The notes under the pieces were generated by a model that saw nothing but the letters and a program-made list of their open reading frames with translations, had not been told where the DNA came from and did no database searches. From Janthinobacterium sp. J1-1 (GTDB lineage: Bacteria > Pseudomonadota > Gammaproteobacteria > Burkholderiales > Burkholderiaceae_D): 64,000 nt of DNA. Each line of letters begins with the position of its first letter. Position 1 is the stretch's first letter. A program made the translations under genes and the position numbers. Positions 56,049-64,000 of this stretch are shown here, piece after piece. The stretch covers positions 4,278,001 to 4,342,000 of the forward strand of contig NZ_CP132339.1 of NCBI RefSeq assembly GCF_030944405.1, in the 5' to 3' direction.

Positions 56049-56675
56049 ATGACAGGTATGAACCGTAATCCAGCGCTGGACACACAGATGCTCGGCCTGG
56101 TGCCGATGGTGGTGGAACAAAGCGGCCGCGGCGAGCGCTCGTATGATATTTACTCGCGCCTGCTGAAGGAACGCTTGATTTTCATGGTCGGTCCGGTCAA
56201 TGACCAGATGGCCAACCTGGTCGTGGCCCAGCTGCTGTTCCTGGAAAGCGAAAATCCGGAAAAGGAAATCTCGCTCTACATCAACTCGCCAGGTGGTTCG
56301 GTTTCGGCCGGCATGGCCATCTACGACACGATGCAGTTCATCAAGCCGGACGTCTCGACCCTGTGCACCGGCATGGCCGCCTCGATGGGCGCGTTTTTGC
56401 TGGCCGCAGGCGCCAAGGGCAAGCGTTTTTCGCTGCCGAACTCGCGCATCATGATTCACCAGCCGTCCGGTGGTTCGCAAGGCATGGCGTCCGATATCGA
56501 GATCCAGGCGAAAGAAATTCTCTACCTGCGTACACGTCTGAACGGCATCATGGCCGAACGCACGGGCCAGTCGATCGAACAGATCGCCAAGGACACCGAC
56601 CGCGATCGTTTCATGTCCGCCGACGAGGCTGTCGAGTACGGTTTGATCGACAAAGTGTTGACCAGCCGCGCTTGA
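56049..56675 (+). CDS. clpP: ATP-dependent Clp protease proteolytic subunit
   Basis: 208 aa with AAGGAA before the ATG. Catalytic triad Ser112 (GMAASMGAF), His137 (MIHQPSGG) and Asp186 (DRDRF), at a constant offset from E. coli numbering. A short propeptide precedes the mature part. It degrades proteins delivered by ClpX or ClpA. It is followed by an intrinsic terminator before clpX, so the two genes can be expressed separately. Confidence 0.98.
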   Translation: MTGMNRNPALDTQMLGLVPMVVEQSGRGERSYDIYSRLLKERLIFMVGPVNDQMANLVVAQLLFLESENPEKEISLYINSPGGSVSAGMAIYDTMQFIKPDVSTLCTGMAASMGAFLLAAGAKGKRFSLPNSRIMIHQPSGGSQGMASDIEIQAKEILYLRTRLNGIMAERTGQSIEQIAKDTDRDRFMSADEAVEYGLIDKVLTSRA

Positions 56676-56708
56676 TGTGCCCCTACCGGTATTGCTAAGT
56701 ATTTAAGT

Positions 56709-56751
56709 AAACGCCCGGGCGCTCAAACGTTCGGGCGTTTCGCTTTTATTT
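56709..56751 (+). terminator. Terminator between clpP and clpX
   Basis: AAACGCCCG pairs with CGGGCGTTT around a 14-base loop, then CGCTTTTATTT. It would reduce read-through from clpP into clpX. The T-tract is interrupted, so it may be partial. Confidence 0.7.
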
Positions 56752-56878
56752 CGGGTAGCATGGTGCTTGTGCATGCTTATCCGACTTGCGCCATGGGTGC
56801 CAGCCTCACGGGGTTGGCACCGCCTTCCCGGCCAGCGATTTTGCAATATTGTTAATGCAGTTCCAACCAAAATGCCTT

Positions 56879-58147
56879 ATGTCAGACAAAAAATCCTCTA
56901 GCGGCGAAAAATTACTGTATTGCTCGTTCTGCGGCAAAAGCCAGCACGAGGTGAAGAAACTCATCGCCGGTCCATCCGTCTTTATTTGTGACGAATGCAT
57001 CGACTTGTGCAACGACATCATCCGTGATGAAACGTCGAGCATCGAGACGGTGACCGGCGCCAAGTCGGACCTGCCGACTCCGCAAGAAATTGCCGCCATG
57101 CTCGATCAGTACGTGATCGGCCAGCAGACTGCCAAGCGCATCCTGTCGGTGGCGGTGTACAACCATTACAAGCGCCTCAAGCACCTGGGCAAGAAAGACG
57201 ACATCGAACTGGCCAAGAGCAACATCTTGCTGGTCGGTCCTACCGGTTCGGGCAAGACCCTGCTGGCCCAGACCCTGGCGCGCATGCTCAACGTGCCGTT
57301 CGTGATCGCCGATGCGACTACCCTGACCGAAGCCGGTTATGTGGGCGAAGACGTGGAAAACATCATCCAGAAGCTGCTGCAAAGCTGCAACTATGATGTC
57401 GAGAAAGCCCAGCGCGGCATCGTCTATATCGATGAGATCGACAAGATTTCGCGCAAGTCCGATAACCCGTCCATCACGCGCGACGTGTCGGGCGAGGGCG
57501 TGCAGCAAGCGCTGCTGAAGCTGATCGAAGGCACCATGGCCTCGGTGCCGCCACAAGGCGGGCGCAAGCATCCTAACCAGGACTTCGTACAGATCGACAC
57601 GACCAACATCATGTTCATCTGCGGCGGCGCGTTCGACGGCCTGTCGAAGGTCATCTCGAACCGTTCCGACAAGAGCGGCATCGGCTTCTCGGCCAGCGTG
57701 AAGAGCAAGTCGCAACGCTCGGCCAGCGATCTGCTGCTGGAAGCGGAACCGGAAGACCTGGTGAAATTCGGCCTGATCCCGGAACTGGTGGGTCGCCTGC
57801 CCGTCATCGCCACCCTGGCGGAACTGACGGAAGAGGCGCTGATCCAGATCCTGGTCGAGCCGAAGAATGCGCTGATCAAGCAATACTCGAAGCTGCTCGA
57901 CATGGAAGGCGCGGAACTGGAGATTCGTCCGGCCGCCCTGCATGCGATCGCCAAGAAGGCGCTCGCGCGCAAGACCGGCGCGCGTGGTTTGCGTTCGATC
58001 CTGGAGCACGCCCTGCTGGACGTGATGTACGAACTGCCGAGCCAGCAAAACGTGGTGAAGGTCGTGATCGACGAAAACACCATCACCAGCGGCGCCAAAC
58101 CTTTATTGATTTACCAAGAGACCGCCAAGGCCTCCGGAGAAAATTGA
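56879..58147 (+). CDS. clpX: ATP-dependent Clp protease ATP-binding subunit ClpX
   Basis: 422 aa from the ATG at 56879. N-terminal zinc-binding domain with Cys15, Cys18, Cys37 and Cys40 (LYCSFCGKS and ICDECIDLC). Walker A GPTGSGKT (residues 120-127), Walker [10 protein letters not shown], and the IGF tripeptide in [10 protein letters not shown] that docks to ClpP. It unfolds tagged proteins and feeds them to ClpP. Confidence 0.98.
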   Translation: MSDKKSSSGEKLLYCSFCGKSQHEVKKLIAGPSVFICDECIDLCNDIIRDETSSIETVTGAKSDLPTPQEIAAMLDQYVIGQQTAKRILSVAVYNHYKRLKHLGKKDDIELAKSNILLVGPTGSGKTLLAQTLARMLNVPFVIADATTLTEAGYVGEDVENIIQKLLQSCNYDVEKAQRGIVYIDEIDKISRKSDNPSITRDVSGEGVQQALLKLIEGTMASVPPQGGRKHPNQDFVQIDTTNIMFICGGAFDGLSKVISNRSDKSGIGFSASVKSKSQRSASDLLLEAEPEDLVKFGLIPELVGRLPVIATLAELTEEALIQILVEPKNALIKQYSKLLDMEGAELEIRPAALHAIAKKALARKTGARGLRSILEHALLDVMYELPSQQNVVKVVIDENTITSGAKPLLIYQETAKASGEN

Positions 58148-58238
58148 TTACTGCTGAGACATTTGCATGAAAAAGGGTTTTGATTCCTTAATGCATGGCA
58201 GTACAATTTAAATCAATAATATTGCAGGCTTCAATCGG

Positions 58239-58278
58239 AAAGCCACTCGCGGCAGACCTGCTGCGCGTGGCTTTTTTA
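58239..58278 (+). terminator. Terminator after clpX
   Basis: AAAGCCAC pairs with GTGGCTTT around an inner GCAG/CTGC stem, then a T-run (TTTTTTACT). Clear intrinsic terminator on the plus strand, ending the clpX transcript before lon. The 149 bp that follow before lon must hold its promoter; I could not place one. Confidence 0.8.
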
Positions 58279-58427
58279 CTATGAATGCCGCATTTATTAG
58301 AGTCATGCGGGTGTGTTTTGCGAAATAAACAAAAGAAAGTTTGTTTCACAGAATTATTTATTCTCGCCGGTCTTGTGTTTTGGCAGCGAGCGCCAACATC
58401 GTAAACACGCTTTCTATAAGGTACGCC

Positions 58428-60839
<2,412 letters not shown>

Positions 60840-60860
60840 CGTTTTACGGCCGTTTTACCC

Positions 60861-60887
60861 AAACAAGCGCTTTTAGAGCGCTTGTTT
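60861..60887 (+). terminator. Hairpin after lon
   Basis: AAACAAGCGCT pairs perfectly with AGCGCTTGTTT around TTTAG; the right arm ends in TTT. It probably ends lon transcription. It is symmetric enough to work from either strand. Confidence 0.7.
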
Positions 60888-61043
60888 CATATTGAAACGT
60901 GAATTGCGGCCCCAAAGCGCTTGACACATATACAGTGCGGCTTGTTTAATACGGCTGCACATTTTTTTCGCCGCACCGCTGTAGCGCCAAAAGCGCCGCA
61001 ACAGCGCGGTAAACGTTTTATACCTTTGTAATTGGGGATGCTA

Positions 61044-61316
61044 GTGAACAAGACTGAATTGATCGACCACATTGCTGAAACAGCTGACATTTCCAAAGCC
61101 GCCGCTGCGCGCGCACTCGACGCTGTTATCGGCGGCGTGACGGAAACCCTGAAAAACAACGACAGCGTGACACTCGTTGGTTTCGGCACTTTCTCGGTAA
61201 GCGAGCGTGCAGAACGCACCGGCCGCAATCCACGTACCAAGGAAGCGATCACCATCGAAGCGGCAAAAGTTCCAAAATTTAAAGCTGGTAAAGCTTTGAA
61301 GGATGCTGTAAACTAA
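61044..61316 (+). CDS. hupB: DNA-binding protein HU
   Basis: 90 aa from the GTG at 61044 with GGGGA a few bases upstream; this gives exactly the length and N-terminus ([20 protein letters not shown]) of HU-beta. An in-frame ATG two codons earlier would add two residues. DNA-binding arm [20 protein letters not shown] and C-terminal [12 protein letters not shown]. It binds and bends DNA without strong sequence preference. A TTCGGTGA / TCACCGAA hairpin (61322-61345) follows the stop. Confidence 0.95.
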   Translation: MNKTELIDHIAETADISKAAAARALDAVIGGVTETLKNNDSVTLVGFGTFSVSERAERTGRNPRTKEAITIEAAKVPKFKAGKALKDAVN

Positions 61317-61427
61317 CGGACTTCGGTGAGGTGACAATCACCGAAAACATCTGGCGGCGCTTTCGGGTGCCGTAATTCAGCCCAGGTAACTGGCTGAAAC
61401 AGATGCAAGTCGTACTGTGTATTTTTC

Positions 61428-61504
<77 letters not shown>

Positions 61505-61520
61505 AAAAAATACGCTCTTA

Positions 61521-61597
61521 GGAGTGGTAGTTCAGTTGGTTAGAATACCGGCCTGTCACGTCGGGGGTCGCGGGTTCGAGTCCCGTCCGCTCCGCCA
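61521..61597 (+). tRNA. tRNA-Asp (GUC anticodon), copy 2
   Basis: 77 bases with encoded CCA, 16 bp after copy 1. Identical to it except position 26 is A and position 44 is G. A strong terminator follows, so the two copies form one unit. Confidence 0.95.
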
Positions 61598-61607
61598 GAA
61601 TATGAAG

Positions 61608-61642
61608 ACCCGCGCTGCATGAATATGCAGCGCGGGTTTTTT
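61608..61642 (+). terminator. Terminator of the tRNA-Asp pair
   Basis: Perfect 13-bp stem ACCCGCGCTGCAT / ATGCAGCGCGGGT with loop GAAT, then TTTTTT. A textbook intrinsic terminator. Confidence 0.92.
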
Positions 61643-61851
61643 GTTTTATGCGCCCGATTATCCTGATGCCGGCCGACGTAATTCCCTCGGCCTGTTTTTG
61701 ATTATCAAATCCACCTTGTTTTAAATCTTGCTTAAGCCTGGACGGGTTTAATGCCGTGGCCGCCATGGCCGCTTGCGGGCCGGGCGCGCGCCCTGATTTA
61801 CCCTTGCTATAGCGCTATGGGCATTGTAGAATCAGGAGGTAAAGGGGAAGT

Positions 61852-61876
61852 GGGCTTGTGTCCCGTCCATTCCGCC
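61852..61876 (+). pseudogene. Degraded 3' end of a tRNA-Asp
   Basis: 25 bases, 20 of 25 identical to the 3' end of the two tRNA-Asp genes (T-arm and acceptor, ending CCGCC). The T-stem can still pair but the loop TTCGAGT has become CTTGTGT and the acceptor has changed. Upstream, TAGAAT and GGAGGT match other parts of the tRNA out of register. A terminator follows directly, as in a real tRNA unit. An old attachment-site scar is the other explanation. Confidence 0.5.
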
Positions 61877-61887
61877 GAAGAAATCAA

Positions 61888-61912
61888 GGCGAACGCATGT
61901 TCGCCTTTTTTT
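61888..61912 (+). terminator. Terminator just upstream of ppiD
   Basis: GGCGAAC - GCAT - GTTCGCC then TTTTTTT. It ends only 32 bases before the ppiD ATG. It fits a terminator left behind by a lost tRNA gene, or an attenuator for ppiD. Confidence 0.85.
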
Positions 61913-61944
61913 ATAGTGATCCACTCATCCCGAATTGGCTGACC

Positions 61945-63867
61945 ATGTTTGAATTTATTCGTACCCATCGACGTTTGATGCAGTTTCTCCTGATGCTGGT
62001 CATCGTCCCGTCATTTGCACTGGTCGGTATCAGTGGTTATCAAAGCTTCGGCGACGGCGCGAACACCATCGCCAAGGTCGGCGACCAGGTCGTGACGCAG
62101 CAGCAATATGAAGAAGCGCAACGCCAGCAGATCGACCGCTACCGCCAGATGATGGGCGAGCAGTTCGACCAGAAAATGTTCGATACGCCGGAAGCGCGCC
62201 AGAGCATCCTTGACAACCTGATCGCCGAGCGCGCCGTGGCCGCCGAAGTCGGTCACAGCAAGCTGGTCATCAGCGACGCCGTGCTGCAGAAGGAAGTGCT
62301 GGAGATTCCTGGCCTGACCATGGCCGACGGTAAATTCGACCTGGAAAAATACAAGGCCATGCTGGCCGCCCAAGGCATGACGCCGCAGATGTACGACGCG
62401 CGCCGCCGCAGCGATCTGGCCCTGCAGCAACTGGCCGGCGCCGTGCAGAATACCGCATTTGCACCGAACACCGTGTCGAAGCGCTTGTCGGACATCACCT
62501 CGGAAGAGCGCGAAGTGCAGGAGTTGCTGTTGCCGGTGGCCCAGTTCGTGCCGGAAGTCAAAGTGACCGACGCCATGGTCAAGGATTTCTACGACAAGAA
62601 CGGCAAGTTCTTCGAGATCCCTGAGCAGGCCAAGATCGAATACGTGGTGCTCGACGCCGCCGCCGTGGGCGACCAGGTCGACGTCAGCGACGCCGACGTG
62701 CAAAGCTACTACGACAAGAACCAGAAGGCCTACACCACCGCCGAAGCGCGCAACGCCAGCCATATTCTGGTGACCGTCAAGAAAGACGCATCCGCCGCCG
62801 ACAAGGCCGCCGCCAAGGCCAAGGCCGAAGCCATCCTGGCCGAAGTGCGCAAGGCGCCGGCAACCTTTGCCGCCGTGGCCAAGGCCAAGTCGGAAGATCC
62901 GGCTTCGGCCGAACTGGGCGGCGACCTGGGTCCGGTCGTCAAGGACGCGCTGCCAAAACCGCTGGAAGAGGCCGCCTACAAGCTCAAGCAAGGCGACATC
63001 AGCGATGTCATCACCTCGGACTACGGCTACCACGTGCTGACCGTCACCAGCGTCAAGCCGCAGCACATCCAGACGCTGGACGAAGTGAAGGGTCAGATCA
63101 CGGCCGACCTGCGCAAGCAATTCGCCGCGAAAAAATACTCGGAAATGGCCGAACAGTTCACCAACACCGTGTACGAGCAATCGGACAGCCTGAAACCGGT
63201 GGCCGACAAGCTGAAACTGAAAGTGGAAACCGTCGCCAACCTGTCGCGCACGCCGTCGCCAGCCCTGGGTACGGCGCCGTACAACAACGCCAAGTTCCTG
63301 ACCGCCATCTTCTCGAACGATTCCCTGAAGGACAAGCGCAACACCGAAGCCGTATCCGTTGGCGCCAATACCCTGGTCGCCGGCCGCGTAGTGGAATTCA
63401 AGCCAGCCTCGAAACGCCCGTTGGCCGAAGTCGACGCCATGATCCGCCAGCGCGTGACCCTGGAAGAAGCGGCCAAGCTGGCCAAGAAAGCCGGCGAAAC
63501 CAAATTGGCAGCGCTGAAAACCTCGGGTGACGCCACCGGTTTCGGCGCCGCGCAGTGGGTCTCGCGCAGCAAGCTCGACGGCGTGAACCGCGCCGCCATC
63601 GCGCAAGTGATGAAGGCCGACACCAGCAAGCTGCCAGCCTATGTGGGCGTGGAATTGCCGGCCCTGGGCTATGGCATCTACCGCGTCGGCAAGGTACAGC
63701 AGCCGGCCGAAGTGGACGCCGCGCGCCGCCAGCAAGAGAAAGACCAGATCGGCGGCATCCTGGCGCAACAGGAAATGTTCGACTACGTCGAGTACCTGAA
63801 ACACAAGGCCAAGGTGAAGATCGTCAAACCGGTCACCGCCGCCGCCCCGGTCGCCGAAGCGCCGTAA
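61945..63867 (+). CDS. ppiD: Peptidylprolyl isomerase, PpiD-like
   Basis: 640 aa from the ATG at 61945. N-terminal membrane anchor (LMQFLLMLVIVPSFALVGIS), a SurA_N-like helical region, then a parvulin domain (ARNASHILVTVKKDASAADK to SDVITSDYGYHVLTVTSV). The C-terminal half is helical. PpiD is anchored in the inner membrane and acts on proteins leaving the Sec translocon. The order lon-hupB-ppiD is widespread. Its promoter must lie in the short gap after the upstream terminator, or expression depends on read-through. Confidence 0.93.
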   Translation: MFEFIRTHRRLMQFLLMLVIVPSFALVGISGYQSFGDGANTIAKVGDQVVTQQQYEEAQRQQIDRYRQMMGEQFDQKMFDTPEARQSILDNLIAERAVAAEVGHSKLVISDAVLQKEVLEIPGLTMADGKFDLEKYKAMLAAQGMTPQMYDARRRSDLALQQLAGAVQNTAFAPNTVSKRLSDITSEEREVQELLLPVAQFVPEVKVTDAMVKDFYDKNGKFFEIPEQAKIEYVVLDAAAVGDQVDVSDADVQSYYDKNQKAYTTAEARNASHILVTVKKDASAADKAAAKAKAEAILAEVRKAPATFAAVAKAKSEDPASAELGGDLGPVVKDALPKPLEEAAYKLKQGDISDVITSDYGYHVLTVTSVKPQHIQTLDEVKGQITADLRKQFAAKKYSEMAEQFTNTVYEQSDSLKPVADKLKLKVETVANLSRTPSPALGTAPYNNAKFLTAIFSNDSLKDKRNTEAVSVGANTLVAGRVVEFKPASKRPLAEVDAMIRQRVTLEEAAKLAKKAGETKLAALKTSGDATGFGAAQWVSRSKLDGVNRAAIAQVMKADTSKLPAYVGVELPALGYGIYRVGKVQQPAEVDAARRQQEKDQIGGILAQQEMFDYVEYLKHKAKVKIVKPVTAAAPVAEAP

Positions 63868-63881
63868 GCTTCTTCCGCCGC

Positions 63882-63915
63882 AAAAAAATAGCCGCTTTCG
63901 AGCGGCTATTTTTTT
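63882..63915. terminator. Terminator after ppiD, UUCG loop
   Basis: AAAAAAATAGCCGCT - TTCG - AGCGGCTATTTTTTT, a perfect 15-bp stem with a UUCG tetraloop and T-runs on both strands, so it can work in either direction. Confidence 0.92.
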
Positions 63916-63928
63916 ATCTGACCAAACT

Positions 63929-63964
63929 GTCGGATTACGCCGCTGCGCGGCTAGTCCGACCTAC
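63929..63964. repeat. Dispersed palindromic element, single form
   Basis: GTCGGATTACGCCGC, then TGC, then GCGGCTAGTCCGACCTAC. It is the fourth copy of the arms seen at 5791, 25484 and 33809, with one changed base in the right arm (TAGTCC for TAATCC). It follows the ppiD terminator. Confidence 0.75.
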
Positions 63965-64000
63965 CTTGCCCCCAATAAGGGCGACAACTGCGGCCATATA

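Overview
The window looks like the chromosome of a high-GC betaproteobacterium of the Oxalobacteraceae (Janthinobacterium/Massilia/Duganella type). This is inferred from the gene order tRNA-Leu(UAG) - tig - clpP - clpX - lon - hupB - tRNA-Asp - ppiD, the thrC-moeA-moaD order, the hpnCDE squalene genes, the short-chain-type threonine dehydrogenase, and GC-biased codon use that leaves long false antisense frames. No prophage, insertion sequence, CRISPR array or rRNA was seen. No database search was run; families are named from recognised sequence features.

Region by region. 1-6 kb: the 5' part of a PepSY-type membrane protein behind a Fur box, an RsbQ-like hydrolase with a PAS/kinase/receiver protein, a JmjC/cupin protein, a secreted hydrolase and a HAD phosphatase. 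6-19.5 kb: accessory metabolism and regulation (MFS, SRPBCC, an aldo/keto reductase broken by one in-frame amber codon, LysR, AraC, LacI, quinone oxidoreductase), a zinc-ribbon protein with a coupled 36-codon frame, an Ig-like lipoprotein, a YegD-like Hsp70 and a DnaQ-like exonuclease. 19.7-25.5 kb: a Sel1-repeat protein, an EAL-CBS-GGDEF protein and a secreted prolyl oligopeptidase. 25.6-30.7 kb: a tightly packed five-gene cassette of the STM4011-STM4015 families (two radical SAM proteins, a sulfatase-like hydrolase, an ATP-grasp-like protein and a leucine-rich protein). Its biochemical role is not known to me, and it is the best candidate here for an undescribed system.

30.8-35.3 kb: threonine and serine breakdown (kbl, tdh, sdaA) behind a divergent XRE/cupin regulator. 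35.3-37.6 kb: an ATPase and two unrecognised genes of visibly lower GC. 37.8-40.8 kb: thrC and molybdenum-cofactor genes moeA and moaD. 41-46 kb: a flavoprotein, a PadR/DUF2812 pair with a clear promoter and palindromic operator, small membrane proteins, and GIN-domain/DUF1700 proteins. 46-49.2 kb: hpnE-hpnD-hpnC, making squalene from farnesyl diphosphate. 49.2-53.7 kb: an RND efflux adaptor and pump, with two similar 22-bp palindromes in the shared intergenic region. 53.9-63.9 kb: the protein-quality-control block (trigger factor, ClpP, ClpX, Lon, HU, PpiD) with tRNA-Leu, two tRNA-Asp genes and several strong terminators.

A family of dispersed palindromic elements (arms close to GTAGGTCGGATTAG / CTAATCCGACCTAC) occurs four times. 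In three cases the element supplies the stop codon of the neighbouring gene.
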